A stretch of DNA of 64,000 nucleotides from Croceivirga sp. (GTDB lineage Bacteria; Bacteroidota; Bacteroidia; Flavobacteriales; Flavobacteriaceae): contig JANQQQ010000023.1 of NCBI GenBank assembly GCA_028284935.1, forward strand, positions 1-64,000. The letters run 5' to 3'. Below, piece after piece: positions 47,642 to 56,797 of the stretch. The notes below the pieces were generated by a model, which had not been told where the DNA came from, searched no databases, and saw nothing but the letters and a program-made list of their open reading frames with translations. Position numbers and translations under genes: made by a program. Position 1 is the stretch's first letter. Each line of letters opens with the position of its first letter.

Positions 47642-48598
47642 CTACATCTTGAAAAACGAGTCCACAAACTCGTATTTATTAAAGACCTGTAGGTCTTCCA
47701 AACCTTCCCCCACCCCAATATATTTTACGGGTATTTGAAACTGGTCAGATATCCCTATCACCACGCCCCCTTTGGCCGTACCGTCCAATTTGGTCACTGC
47801 CAAACTGGTCACCTCTGTCGCTTTGGTAAATTGTTTCGCTTGTTCAAAAGCATTTTGCCCGGTAGATCCGTCCAAAACCAACAAGACCTCATGTGGCGCA
47901 TGAGGCACCACTTTTTGCATCACCCGTTTTACCTTGGAGAGTTCGTTCATCAAATTTACTTTATTGTGCAGTCGCCCCGCCGTATCGATTAAAACCACGT
48001 CGGCATTCTCCGCTACGGCTGAATTTAAGGTGTCAAAAGCCACGGAAGCGGGGTCACTCCCCATTTTTTGTTTGACAATGGGTACGTCCACCCGTTCTGC
48101 CCAAACCTGCAATTGGTCAATAGCCGCTGCACGAAACGTATCCCCTGCGCCCAAGACCACCTTTCTTCCTTGGTTTTTAAATTGATGGGCCAGTTTTCCG
48201 ATAGTCGTTGTTTTTCCTACTCCATTGACCCCCACCACCATGATCACATAGGGTTTTTTGTCCTCGGGTATGGAAAATTCCTCGGCCTCCCCCACATGGG
48301 TTTCGGATAGTAAGCCAGCGATTTCCTCTCGTAGGATTTGGTTCAACTCGTCCGTACCCAAATATTTATCCTTGGATACCCGTTCCTCAATACGTTCAAT
48401 AATTTTAAGGGTAGTATCCACGCCTACGTCGGAGGTCACCAAAACCTCCTCCAAATTATCCAGTACCTCATCATCCACCTTTGACTTCCCCGCAACAGCC
48501 TTGCTTAACTTTCCAAAGAAGCTGGACTTGCTCTTTTCCAAGCCCTTGTCAAGGGTTTCCTTTTTGTCTTTGGAGAATATATTTTTAAAAAGACTCAT
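47642..48598 (-). CDS. ftsY: Signal recognition particle receptor FtsY
   Basis: GTPase that docks SRP-ribosome complexes at the inner membrane. 318 residues: a short basic N-terminus instead of the long E. coli acidic A domain, the N domain (about 20-95), and the G domain with GVNGVGKTTTIGKLA near 120-134, DTFRAAA, VLIDTAGRLH and TKLDGTAKGG. Normal for Bacteroidota. In flavobacteria ftsY normally follows rpmB-rpmG-DUF4295; here a plus-strand surface gene is set between them. Confidence 0.97.
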   Translation of the reverse strand: MSLFKNIFSKDKKETLDKGLEKSKSSFFGKLSKAVAGKSKVDDEVLDNLEEVLVTSDVGVDTTLKIIERIEERVSKDKYLGTDELNQILREEIAGLLSETHVGEAEEFSIPEDKKPYVIMVVGVNGVGKTTTIGKLAHQFKNQGRKVVLGAGDTFRAAAIDQLQVWAERVDVPIVKQKMGSDPASVAFDTLNSAVAENADVVLIDTAGRLHNKVNLMNELSKVKRVMQKVVPHAPHEVLLVLDGSTGQNAFEQAKQFTKATEVTSLAVTKLDGTAKGGVVIGISDQFQIPVKYIGVGEGLEDLQVFNKYEFVDSFFKM

Positions 48599-48811
48599 GG
48601 TTAACTTTAGTGAAGATCAAAGATAGAAAAGTGAACTCATTTTTGTTAAAGAGCTCCCTTTGTTTCATAACCAAAAATCGATTCAAAAGAAAAAAATACT
48701 AGAATTCAATACTTTACTCCGGCTTTTGACAAGTTGACAACAATTTCTGTAAAGCCAGGGCCCAAACCAATACCTTAGCCCATTGAAGTTCTCCATAAGC
48801 CCAATACCAAA

Positions 48812-50707
48812 ATGGTTTTGTTCAGGATCCTTTTTATATTCGCACTATTGTTTTGGTGCAATGGCCTCGCCCAGAATACTTTTTCAGATGCCTTTAGCGC
48901 GGTTTCCTACACCAATAATGATGGTACACAAAACTTTTCGGGAAACTGGACGGAAATCAATGATGGCAATTCCCCATCCACTGGGAGGATAAGAATTACA
49001 GGGAATAGATTGCGATTTGAAGATATAAGTCGGTCCAACCACGGTATAACTAGGGCAGCCGACTTATCTAGTTGGACTATTGCCACCCTAGGTTTTGATT
49101 GGCAAACTTCCGGACTTGACGGGGGGACGGATGCTACCAGTGAAAATCTCAGCATACAAGCTTCAAGTGATGGTGTCAATTTTACCACCATTGGTACATT
49201 CTACGGTTCCAACAGTGGTTCGTTTTCCACAGATGTTTCCGCTTATATATCCAGCACCACTACATTTCGCTTTTACAATACCAGCACATGGGGCTCAGGC
49301 AATTGGGAATCAGGGGAATATGTTTATATTGATAATTTTACCATTACCATCGAAAACGATTATGATGGCGATGGGGTTGGGGATGCTACTGACCTAGATG
49401 ACGATAACGACGGTATTACCGATGAGGAAGAATATTGCTCTGCTGCCAATGTCTCCTTTTTGGCCTCGGCGGATGTTGGGGAAAGATCGGTGACCATAGA
49501 CCATACGGATACGGGATATCTCAGGTTGGATTTTTCATCCATGGATAATTCCTTTCAGCTTTTTATCAATGGTACTCCAATCCATCCCTCCGTCATGGAA
49601 TTTGAAAATGGGGCCTTAGGTACGGGAGAAGAATACTTCTTGTTCCAGTCCGATGGTGCTTTTATTGCCTCTCCCTGGGTAGCCAATTCAAACGGACTAC
49701 CCAGATTACGCCTCATTGTCAACGAATCCGGACAAGCGGCACTTTACGGTACGAGAAGTACCAGTTCAACCATTTTGGAACCCATGGGTGCTCAAGCTGG
49801 CACAGCGTTCAATATCATACCCTGGATTCCCGGAAACAACAATACATTTATCGTTACCAATCAGTCAGGACCTGGACCTGAAGGGTTTTCAGGTGTTTTA
49901 TTTGCGAGTGCCATTTGCGATACCGATGGGGATGGGATAAGCAACGAATTCGATTTGGATTCCGATAATGACGGGATTTATGATATTCAGGAGTCCGGTG
50001 TCCTGAATGAATTTGGCGTTGCGGATACCAACAGCGATGGTATTATTGACGGTGCTACAGGAGGTTCTGGGGCCAACGGATTGTTCAATGCCATCGAGGA
50101 CAATGACACGGCTTATGCCATACCATCCTTTACCGTTTCGGATTCCGATTCTGATGGAATCTATGATCCTTATAGCCTAGATTCCGATGGCGATACATGC
50201 AACGACGTCATCGAAGCAGGTTTTACCGACAACAATGGCGATGGCCTTTTGGGCCCGCCACCTGTAACCGTAAACGCAACTGGTTTGGTCACCAGTGGAA
50301 CGGATGGCTACACAACACCGGATGACAACAATACGAATTCAACGTTCGATTTTCAAGAAGCCGGTTCAGCACCAAGCATTACGTCACAACCCACCGATGT
50401 CACTACCTGTCCAGGCTGTACGACCACCATTGCTGCGACCACCACAGGAAATGTATTTCAATGGCAACTGTACAATGGTTCCACTTGGGATGATTTATCC
50501 GATTCCGCTCAATATTCTGGCACTACGACGGGTACCTTGACCATTATTAATCCCACTCCCCTTCAAAACAATGAACAATACCGTTTAGTGGCAAGTTTTA
50601 CGGACTTTGTTTGTGGATTGACCAATAGTAATACGGCCATACTGACACTACGGGTAAATACGGTAATTACCAATCGTAGGATTACGTTTCGTGTAAATCG
50701 CAACTAA
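48812..50707 (+). CDS. Secreted surface protein with thrombospondin type 3 repeats
   Basis: 631 residues; signal peptide VLFRILFIFALLFWCNGLAQ. Residues about 25-185 form a beta-rich, CBM/lectin-like domain (FSDAFSAVSYTNNDGTQNFS, YVYIDNFTITIEN). Then come Asp-rich calcium repeats (DYDGDGVGDATDLDDDNDGI near 186-205, DTDGDGISNEFDLDSDNDGI near 370-389, DSDSDGIYDPYSLDSDGDTC near 446-465), and a C-terminal Ig/PKD-like domain (ITSQPTDVTTCPGCTTTIAA, LTIINPTPLQNNEQYRLV). It ends with a basic tail, VITNRRITFRVNRN, not the usual type IX sorting domain. Likely an adhesin or glycan binder, otherwise unknown. Confidence 0.85.
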   Translation: MVLFRILFIFALLFWCNGLAQNTFSDAFSAVSYTNNDGTQNFSGNWTEINDGNSPSTGRIRITGNRLRFEDISRSNHGITRAADLSSWTIATLGFDWQTSGLDGGTDATSENLSIQASSDGVNFTTIGTFYGSNSGSFSTDVSAYISSTTTFRFYNTSTWGSGNWESGEYVYIDNFTITIENDYDGDGVGDATDLDDDNDGITDEEEYCSAANVSFLASADVGERSVTIDHTDTGYLRLDFSSMDNSFQLFINGTPIHPSVMEFENGALGTGEEYFLFQSDGAFIASPWVANSNGLPRLRLIVNESGQAALYGTRSTSSTILEPMGAQAGTAFNIIPWIPGNNNTFIVTNQSGPGPEGFSGVLFASAICDTDGDGISNEFDLDSDNDGIYDIQESGVLNEFGVADTNSDGIIDGATGGSGANGLFNAIEDNDTAYAIPSFTVSDSDSDGIYDPYSLDSDGDTCNDVIEAGFTDNNGDGLLGPPPVTVNATGLVTSGTDGYTTPDDNNTNSTFDFQEAGSAPSITSQPTDVTTCPGCTTTIAATTTGNVFQWQLYNGSTWDDLSDSAQYSGTTTGTLTIINPTPLQNNEQYRLVASFTDFVCGLTNSNTAILTLRVNTVITNRRITFRVNRN

Positions 50708-50726
50708 AACGATAAGGTAATTGAAC

Positions 50727-50756
50727 AAAAAAGCCGTCCAAATAATGAACGGCCTT
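50727..50756 (-). terminator. Terminator of the rpmB-rpmG-DUF4295 operon
   Basis: Read on the minus strand, AAGGCCGT and ACGGCTT pair with one bulged base around a loop, followed by six T (50732-50727). It lies 23 bases after the DUF4295 stop and so ends that operon before reaching ftsY. Confidence 0.75.
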
Positions 50757-50778
50757 AGCAATGTTTAGTTTGTTTGGC

Positions 50779-50931
50779 TTATTTCTTGGCCAACCAATCG
50801 TTTACCATTTCCGGAGGCATTACGGATTCCACAAAAGTGTAGGCCCCCGTTTTCGGTGACTTGACCATTTTAATGGCCTTTGTCAATCTCTTTGAACTAC
50901 TTTGTAGCGTTGCTACCGTCTTCTTTGCCAT
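50779..50931 (-). CDS. DUF4295 family small protein
   Basis: 50 residues, too short for most ORF cut-offs. It starts MAKKTVATLQSSSKRLTKAI, runs through KMVKSPKTGAYTFVESVMPP, and ends DWLAKK before TAA. Basic, with no signal or membrane segment. The family is found in Bacteroidota right after rpmB-rpmG, as here (6 bases after rpmG), and is taken to be ribosome-associated; its real function is not established. Confidence 0.9.
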   Translation of the reverse strand: MAKKTVATLQSSSKRLTKAIKMVKSPKTGAYTFVESVMPPEMVNDWLAKK

Positions 50932-50937
50932 GGTCTA

Positions 50938-51120
50938 TTATTTTATTTCTTTGTGAATGGTCATACGTTTAAGAATAGGATTGAACTTTTTGATTTCCAT
51001 CCTATCCGGGGTATTCTTTTTGTTTTTGGTAGTGATATAGCGGGATGTACCGGGCATACCGGAATCCTTGTGCTCCGTGCACTCCAAAATAACCTGAATT
51101 CTATTTCCTTTCTTTGCCAT
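50938..51120 (-). CDS. rpmG: 50S ribosomal protein L33
   Basis: 60 residues. Starts [20 protein letters not shown], with [20 protein letters not shown] near the middle. The long rpmG form without the CxxC zinc pairs (one Cys in total), normal for this family branch. Sits between rpmB (12-base gap) and DUF4295 (6-base gap), a fixed trio in the phylum. Confidence 0.96.
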   Translation of the reverse strand: MAKKGNRIQVILECTEHKDSGMPGTSRYITTKNKKNTPDRMEIKKFNPILKRMTIHKEIK

Positions 51121-51132
51121 CTTTCTACTATT

Positions 51133-51369
51133 TTACTTGACGTAACCTTTGGCACGTGATTCTTTAAGAACCGCAGAGATTCCCTTCTTGTTGATAATCT
51201 TGATTCCCTTGGAAGAAACGTTCATGGTCACCCACTTGTCTTCTTCGGGGATGTAAAACTTCTTCTTGAAGATATTTACATCAAACCTACGCTTGGTCTT
51301 ATTGATGGAAAAGGAAACATTGTTTCCAAACATCACCTTCTTTCCTGTAACTTCACAAACTTTGGACAT
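51133..51369 (-). CDS. rpmB: 50S ribosomal protein L28
   Basis: 78 residues. The opening MSKVCEVTGKKVMFGNNVSF and the block KTKRRFDVNIFKKKFYIPEE are typical of L28. First gene of the rpmB-rpmG-DUF4295 operon, with 72 bases to cinA upstream that probably hold its promoter. Confidence 0.97.
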   Translation of the reverse strand: MSKVCEVTGKKVMFGNNVSFSINKTKRRFDVNIFKKKFYIPEEDKWVTMNVSSKGIKIINKKGISAVLKESRAKGYVK

Positions 51370-51441
51370 CTCCGTAACTTTTGCGTGATTTTATTGAGCG
51401 TGCAAATTTAGATAATTCCAAAAGACCCACAAAACTGAAAT

Positions 51442-52689
51442 TCAAAAATTTAATATTTCTTTTTGAAGCAGTTCAAAGGCCTTGTTTACGCCCTTTTGTA
51501 CAATACGTTCCCGATGGTTCCCGAGTACAAATTTTTCGGCAAAGGTCCGTTGGGGGGTGCTAATAGCGATGAAGGCAGTTCCCACTTCGGCATCGGAGTC
51601 ACCTTTGCTGGGACCTGCATTGCCCGTTGTGGCAATGGCAAAGTCGGTTCCTATTATACGCTTTATATTTTTTGCCATGGCCACCGCCACTTCTTCACTG
51701 ACCACGGAATGTTCAGCAATGAGTTCAGGTTCCACGCCAAGTAGCTGAATCTTGGTTTCTGTGGCATAACTGACCACCGTACCTTTAAAATATTGGGAAG
51801 CCCCGGGAATAGCCGTAATTTGCTGTGCTATTTTACCCCCAGTAAAGCTTTCGGCCGTAGCTAACGTCATTCCTTTTTGGGCCAATACCTTTCCAATACC
51901 GGCTTCAATGCTCTCATCTTCTTCTTCACCATAGATAATATCACCAATTAAGGGATATAATTTCTTGGCCTCAGAATTCACAAATTGTTGAAGATACTCT
52001 CGATCATGGCCTTTGGTGCTCAACCGTAAACGCACCCTACCTAAACTGGGCAAATAGGCAAACCTGATTTCCTTAGGCAAATTGTTTTCCCAGTCTTCTA
52101 TTTTTTCAGCAATAGCGCTTTCCCCCAAACCATAGGTCATTATTGTTTTATGAATGATATGGGGGCGTTCAAAGGTATCCATGATTTTAGGGATGACGGA
52201 AAGGTTCATGAGTTCCTTCATCTCAAAAGGCACTCCAGGCAAGGAGACAAAAACAGTTCCGTCCTTTTCCATCCACATACCGGGTGCCGTCCCATGTTGA
52301 TTATGAAGCACCTCGGCCTTTGAAGGAACCATGGCCTGTTGTCTGTTTAAATCCGAAATTGGGGTATTGATATATTTTTCAAAGAGAAATTCGATATACT
52401 TCAAGACTTTTTCGTCTTTGACAAGCACGTCGTTGAAGTATTCACAAAAGGTATGTTTGGTAACATCATCTTTGGTAGGGCCCAACCCCCCAGTGATGAT
52501 GACCAACTGAGAGCGGGTGTTCGCCTCAGAAAAAGCCCTTAAAATATGTTCCCGTTCATCTTGAACCGAAGTAATCTGATAAACAGATACGCCTATTTTA
52601 TTAAGTTCTTTTGAAATAAAAGCGGAGTTGGTATCTACAATCTGTCCAATAAGAATCTCATCACCTATGGTAATGATTTCAGCTTGCAT
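51442..52689 (-). CDS. cinA: CinA family nicotinamide-nucleotide amidase
   Basis: 415 residues from ATG 52689 (the upstream TTG adds two). Two domains: the N-terminal MoCF-like pyrophosphatase-type domain (about 1-170: [46 protein letters not shown]) and the C-terminal PncC amidase domain (about 255-415: [31 protein letters not shown]). The amidase deamidates NMN in pyridine nucleotide recycling; the first domain of CinA proteins hydrolyses ADP-ribose in some members. The link to competence is only historical. Confidence 0.95.
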   Translation of the reverse strand: MQAEIITIGDEILIGQIVDTNSAFISKELNKIGVSVYQITSVQDEREHILRAFSEANTRSQLVIITGGLGPTKDDVTKHTFCEYFNDVLVKDEKVLKYIEFLFEKYINTPISDLNRQQAMVPSKAEVLHNQHGTAPGMWMEKDGTVFVSLPGVPFEMKELMNLSVIPKIMDTFERPHIIHKTIMTYGLGESAIAEKIEDWENNLPKEIRFAYLPSLGRVRLRLSTKGHDREYLQQFVNSEAKKLYPLIGDIIYGEEEDESIEAGIGKVLAQKGMTLATAESFTGGKIAQQITAIPGASQYFKGTVVSYATETKIQLLGVEPELIAEHSVVSEEVAVAMAKNIKRIIGTDFAIATTGNAGPSKGDSDAEVGTAFIAISTPQRTFAEKFVLGNHRERIVQKGVNKAFELLQKEILNF

Positions 52690-52763
52690 ACGCAATTACA
52701 TTGTGGGTAACATCCCTATTAGCGCACAAAAATAGGGAAAAGTAAGAGTGTGGATGACACTAC

Positions 52764-53102
52764 CTAAATATTGAAGTCTTTTTGGAGCTCCGAAATAACC
52801 TGTTCCACGTCCTTTTTCAATAAAGGGAATTTCATTTTTATTTCTTCCAAGCTCCCAGAGGCCTTACCTAATTTTTCCAGCTCATAGGCGTTGGCCCTTG
52901 TCTGCTCCATGCCCAGAAGATCAACATTGGGCTTTATTTTATGGGCCATCTTTCCTATCTGCTCAAAATTTCCGGAAGCAATGGCATGTTCCAAAGCGGC
53001 AAGGTCTTCGGGAACCTCTTCCAAAAAAACAGAAATGACGGAGATAATGAAATCTTCGTCTCCTTCAGCCATTTCATTAAGCTTATCTAATGTGTAAATC
53101 AT
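52764..53102 (-). CDS. Histidine phosphotransfer (Hpt) domain protein
   Basis: 112 residues, a single Hpt four-helix bundle. The phospho-accepting His is His54 in KMAHKIKPNVDLLGM, close to the family pattern. It would relay phosphate from a hybrid kinase to a response regulator; no such kinase is adjacent, so it is an orphan. Overlaps the start of the FAH gene region by one base (53102) and is probably cotranscribed with it. Confidence 0.9.
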   Translation of the reverse strand: MIYTLDKLNEMAEGDEDFIISVISVFLEEVPEDLAALEHAIASGNFEQIGKMAHKIKPNVDLLGMEQTRANAYELEKLGKASGSLEEIKMKFPLLKKDVEQVISELQKDFNI

Positions 53103-53713
53103 TACCTGACGTTAACTGAAAACATTTCTTCATTTTCAATCCACCCTTGAAGGTAGTCATTTCGCACCACTCTACCAACACCTGACGGGGTACCCGTAAA
53201 GAGTATATCCCCTTTTTTAAGCATAAAATAGGTAGAAACATAGGCAATCAGTTCGTCTATCTTCCACAGCATCAAGCTGGTATTCCCATTTTGTACAATT
53301 TCCCCATTTTTTAACAAGGAAAACCCTAAATTATACAGATTTTCGTACATGCTCTTAGGAATCCACTTACCAATCACTGCTGCACCGTCAAATCCTTTCG
53401 CCTTTTCCCAGGGCAATCCCTTGGCCTTTAGCTTTGATTGCAAGTCCCTTGCTGTAAAATCAATACCCAATCCAATTTCATCATAATACTTGTGGGCAAA
53501 GTAGGGTGCGATATGTTTCCCGACCTTCTTTATTTTCACCAATACCTCAACCTCATAGTGCACATCCTGCGAGAACTCAGGAATATAAAAGTCCTGCTCT
53601 TTTGGTAATACCGCAGAATCCGGCTTTATAAAAACAACAGGCTCCGTTGGGCGCTCATTGTTAAGTTCATCGATATGGGCCGCATAATTACGGCCGATAC
53701 AAATCAATTTCAT
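53102..53713 (-). CDS. Fumarylacetoacetate hydrolase family protein
   Basis: 203 residues with the FAH fold: MKLICIGRNYAAHIDELNNE at the start, the metal-binding YEVEVLVKIKKVG, IGLGIDFTARDLQSKLKAKG near 92-111, and a late GDILFTGTPSGVG. Family members act on acylpyruvates, oxaloacetate and related 2-keto acids. The small size and start resemble acylpyruvase/FahA-like single-domain forms. Exact substrate cannot be read from sequence. Part of the minus-strand run exonuclease-FAH-Hpt. Confidence 0.88.
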   Translation of the reverse strand: MKLICIGRNYAAHIDELNNERPTEPVVFIKPDSAVLPKEQDFYIPEFSQDVHYEVEVLVKIKKVGKHIAPYFAHKYYDEIGLGIDFTARDLQSKLKAKGLPWEKAKGFDGAAVIGKWIPKSMYENLYNLGFSLLKNGEIVQNGNTSLMLWKIDELIAYVSTYFMLKKGDILFTGTPSGVGRVVRNDYLQGWIENEEMFSVNVR

Positions 53714-53719
53714 ACGGAA

Positions 53720-54499
53720 TTATGATAATTTATTATTGAGCTTGCTGAGCTTTAATTGCGTCAACACCTTTTTAGTATACAAGGGAAAGTCGGCATTTAT
53801 GATCCAACCAAAATAACCGGGTTCTTTTTCCAAAACTTCATCCACCTTTTTGTTCTTGTGCTTTCCAAAGGTAAAAATGGGATCACCGTCCTTCCCCTTG
53901 GCAATAAAACCAGCAAAATCCAAGGATTGCTTTCTCGTGGTGAATTCAGAAAGCTTTTTGATGTTGTTCTCCAATTCCGGATAACGTTCCAATTGTGCAA
54001 GTAATACCTCATACGTGGCGTTGGTGTCCGCTTTGGCACTATGGGCGTCATCAAGGCTCTTGTTACAATAAAACTGATAAGCCGCCCCTAGGGTCCGTTT
54101 TTCCATTTTATGGAATATGGTCTGAACATCCACGGAAACCATATGCTTCATATCAAAATCCACTTCGGCCCGAAGCATCTCCTCGGCCAATAGTGGAATA
54201 TCAAAACGGTCGGAATTAAATCCGGCCAAATCACTATCCTTAATCAGCTTGTAGATTTCCTTGGAAAGCATTTTGAATGTGGGTTCATTGGCTACTTTTT
54301 CATTGGAGATTCCATGAACGGCGACCACCTCCTCCGGAATATCCATCTCAGGATTCACCAGCCAGGTCTTGCTTTCTTTATTCCCATTGGGATAAACCTT
54401 TAAAATGGAAATTTCAACGATTCGGTCTTTGGCCACATTGGTTCCGGTGGTCTCCAAATCAAAGAAACATATCGGTTTTGTCAAGTTTAACTCCTTCAT
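53720..54499 (-). CDS. DnaQ-family 3'-5' exonuclease
   Basis: 259 residues. The DEDDh motifs are present: CFFDLETTGTNVAKDRIVEI (Exo I) near 11-30, AGFNSDRFDIPLLAEE (Exo II) near 93-108, and DDAHSAKADTNATYEV (Exo III) with His then Asp near 151-166. A C-terminal segment (about 205-259: FTFGKHKNKKVDEVLEKEPG, GWIINADFPL) resembles an extra nucleic-acid binding domain often fused to such exonucleases in Bacteroidota. Probably proofreading or repair. It starts 4 bases inside the end of the esterase gene. Confidence 0.9.
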   Translation of the reverse strand: MKELNLTKPICFFDLETTGTNVAKDRIVEISILKVYPNGNKESKTWLVNPEMDIPEEVVAVHGISNEKVANEPTFKMLSKEIYKLIKDSDLAGFNSDRFDIPLLAEEMLRAEVDFDMKHMVSVDVQTIFHKMEKRTLGAAYQFYCNKSLDDAHSAKADTNATYEVLLAQLERYPELENNIKKLSEFTTRKQSLDFAGFIAKGKDGDPIFTFGKHKNKKVDEVLEKEPGYFGWIINADFPLYTKKVLTQLKLSKLNNKLS

Positions 54500-55278
54500 C
54501 TAAATCTTGATTTGGAAAACAGCCAAGGCAATAACTCCGGTTCTTTAAAGGTATAGTCCCAACTGTTGTGTTTTACTGCAGGATATAAAGAATACCTGAC
54601 TTTGGCTCTTTTAGCTTTTAAGGCCTCGACCATTTCAGTAGAATATTTTGGAGGCACCACATCATCAGCACCCCCATGAAAGACCCACCAATCCGTTTTG
54701 GTCAACCGCCCGGCTATTTTGGGATTGGCCCCTCCACAAATGGGAAAGGCGGCCGAAAACATACGAGGATTTCTATTGACCAGTTCAAACGTTCCAAAAC
54801 CTCCCATGGAGAGTCCTCCCACAAGCATTTGGTTTTTCTTAATGTTATACGTCTCCATCAATTCTTTAATAAGTCCTTCCAACAAAAGCATCTCTTGAGT
54901 GGGTTGCCCTTTTTTGAAGAATGTAAACGTTCTATTGCTCCATTCCCCTTGGACCTCGATCCTCGCCCACGTGCTTTTCTCTGCGCATTGCGGAAAAACC
55001 ACGATAGCAGGAAATTGTTCACGAATGGAATCCCGAATAAACAATTCCGCCCCATGGGTAAGTTGCTTTTCATTATCATTACCACGTTCTCCCGAACCAT
55101 GTAAAAAAAGAATCAGTGGGTATTTCTTGTCCGCGTCAAAAGCCTTTGGTAGTAAAATCCTGTAAGGGAGAACACCACTACCTTGACTAAATAGCTTTTT
55201 ATCAAAAGCAGAAAAATCCTGGGCAAAAAGCGAGGTTCCCATAAGAAGTAAGAAAATTAAAGTACAGGAACGCAACAT
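54496..55278 (-). CDS. Exported alpha/beta hydrolase (esterase/phospholipase-like)
   Basis: 260 residues; signal peptide LRSCTLIFLLLMGTSLFAQ. Nucleophile elbow GGLSMGGFGTFEL near 154-166, catalytic Asp in WVFHGGADDVVPPKYS, His in AVKHNSWDYTF. HGSGERGNDNEKQLTHG is the oxyanion loop region. The layout is that of LpqC/feruloyl-esterase-like and prolyl-oligopeptidase-related secreted hydrolases. Substrate unknown. Overlaps the exonuclease gene by 4 bases. Confidence 0.87.
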   Translation of the reverse strand: MLRSCTLIFLLLMGTSLFAQDFSAFDKKLFSQGSGVLPYRILLPKAFDADKKYPLILFLHGSGERGNDNEKQLTHGAELFIRDSIREQFPAIVVFPQCAEKSTWARIEVQGEWSNRTFTFFKKGQPTQEMLLLEGLIKELMETYNIKKNQMLVGGLSMGGFGTFELVNRNPRMFSAAFPICGGANPKIAGRLTKTDWWVFHGGADDVVPPKYSTEMVEALKAKRAKVRYSLYPAVKHNSWDYTFKEPELLPWLFSKSRFR

Positions 55279-55338
55279 TTGTATTAGGTTTTACCCTTCG
55301 AAAATAGGAATACTAAAAGGAAAAACGGGCTTTTGAAG

Positions 55339-56709
55339 CTATATTTCCCGGTTTACATCCCAAGCTTCCAAATAGTCTGCCACCGTTTTTACGAACATTC
55401 CCCCTAATGCACCATTCACCACACGATGGTCATAACTATGGGAAAGGAACATTTTATGTCGAATCCCTATAAAATCCCCTTCCGGGGTTTCAATGACCGA
55501 AGGTAATTTTCGAATGGCCCCTAAAGCAAGTATTCCCACTTGGGGTTGGTTAATGATTGGTGTACCAAAAACACTTCCAAAAGAACCCACATTGGTTACC
55601 GTATAGGTACCCTCCTTAATTTCGTCCGGCTTCAATGCATTGTTCCGTGCCCGGTTTGCCAAGTCATTTACCGTCTTTGCCATGCCCACCAAATTCAATT
55701 GGTCGGCGTTCTTTATAACGGGAACAATGAGGTTACCATCTGGCAGTGCCGCCGCCATCCCAAGGTTGATATGCTTCTTTTTAATAACGGTATCCCCATC
55801 CAAGGAGATATTCATCATGGGATACTTCTTTAATGCTACTGCAACGGCTTCCATGAAAATGGGGGTAAAGGTTAATTTCTCCCCTTCACGTTCCTCGAAT
55901 GCCTTCTTTATTTTATTTCGCCATTGCACAACACTGGTGACATCAACTTCAACAAAACTCTGGACGTGCGCCGAAGTTGATACACTCTCCACCATGTGAT
56001 GCGCAATCAGTTTGCCCATTCGGGTAAGTGGAATCTTTTCATCACCTTCCTTGATCTCTATTGTGCTGGTTTTTGCAGGCTTAGAACTCTGCGCTTTTTC
56101 TATCGCAATTTCAGGGCTATCCACCGCTTTGGCAACAACAGGTGCATTCTTAACGACTTCGCCCGTTTTACCTCCGTTTTGTCCCCTAGTGGAAATGAAC
56201 GCCAAAATATCATTCTTGGTCACGCGTCCTTCCTTTCCGGTACCTGGGATAGCGTCCAATTCCTCAACACTTATCCCTTCTTCCTTTGCAATATTCTTTA
56301 CCAGAGGGGAATAAAACCGTTCGGAACTCGAAAAATCCTGAACTGGAGAAGCTACCGCCTCTCTTACTGCTTCGATTTCACTTTCAATTTGGGCAACAGG
56401 CTCCGGAATTTCTGGGACAGAAGCTTCAACCGGTTGTGTCTCGATCGCTGGAGCATCCTCTCCATTTCCCTCCATTTCAATAATGGCAACCACCTCTCCT
56501 ACTTTAATGACATCATCCACTTCAAACCGTTTTTCCAAAAGGGTCCCTTCAACTTCACTGGGAACCTCGGAATCTACCTTGTCCGTAGCGATCTCAAAAA
56601 TAGCCTCATCCATTTCAATGGTATCGCCAACCTCTTTCAACCAACTGGTCAGTGTTGCTTCCGCAACACTCTCACCCATCTGAGGTAATTTTAATTCAAA
56701 TTTTGACAT
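55339..56709 (-). CDS. Dihydrolipoamide acyltransferase (E2 of a 2-oxoacid dehydrogenase)
   Basis: 456 residues. Lipoyl domain (1-78) with the lipoylated Lys44 in EIATDKVDSEVPSE, a Pro/Ala/Glu-rich linker, the E1/E3-binding domain (about 133-170: YSPLVKNIAKEEGISVEELD), a second linker, and the catalytic core (about 222-456). The catalytic motif reads SHSYDHRVVNGALGG: His428 is kept, while the usual Asp of HxxxDG is Asn432. Similar Asn forms occur in branched-chain type E2 proteins. No E1 or E3 gene is in the window, so pyruvate versus branched-chain specificity is open. Confidence 0.9.
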   Translation of the reverse strand: MSKFELKLPQMGESVAEATLTSWLKEVGDTIEMDEAIFEIATDKVDSEVPSEVEGTLLEKRFEVDDVIKVGEVVAIIEMEGNGEDAPAIETQPVEASVPEIPEPVAQIESEIEAVREAVASPVQDFSSSERFYSPLVKNIAKEEGISVEELDAIPGTGKEGRVTKNDILAFISTRGQNGGKTGEVVKNAPVVAKAVDSPEIAIEKAQSSKPAKTSTIEIKEGDEKIPLTRMGKLIAHHMVESVSTSAHVQSFVEVDVTSVVQWRNKIKKAFEEREGEKLTFTPIFMEAVAVALKKYPMMNISLDGDTVIKKKHINLGMAAALPDGNLIVPVIKNADQLNLVGMAKTVNDLANRARNNALKPDEIKEGTYTVTNVGSFGSVFGTPIINQPQVGILALGAIRKLPSVIETPEGDFIGIRHKMFLSHSYDHRVVNGALGGMFVKTVADYLEAWDVNREI

Positions 56710-56797
56710 ATTCTTAATTCAATTGCCCTTAGTCCTAAATATTTTGCAAAAATAACAAAAAATAAGCCGATTTATTGTTTTAATTTCATTGAAATAA

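Noticed and set aside
55996-56688. A 230-codon plus-strand frame opposite the E2 gene
   Set aside because: Antisense to the lipoyl and linker domains of a clear E2; rich in Phe, Cys and Arg, as shadow frames of such genes are.
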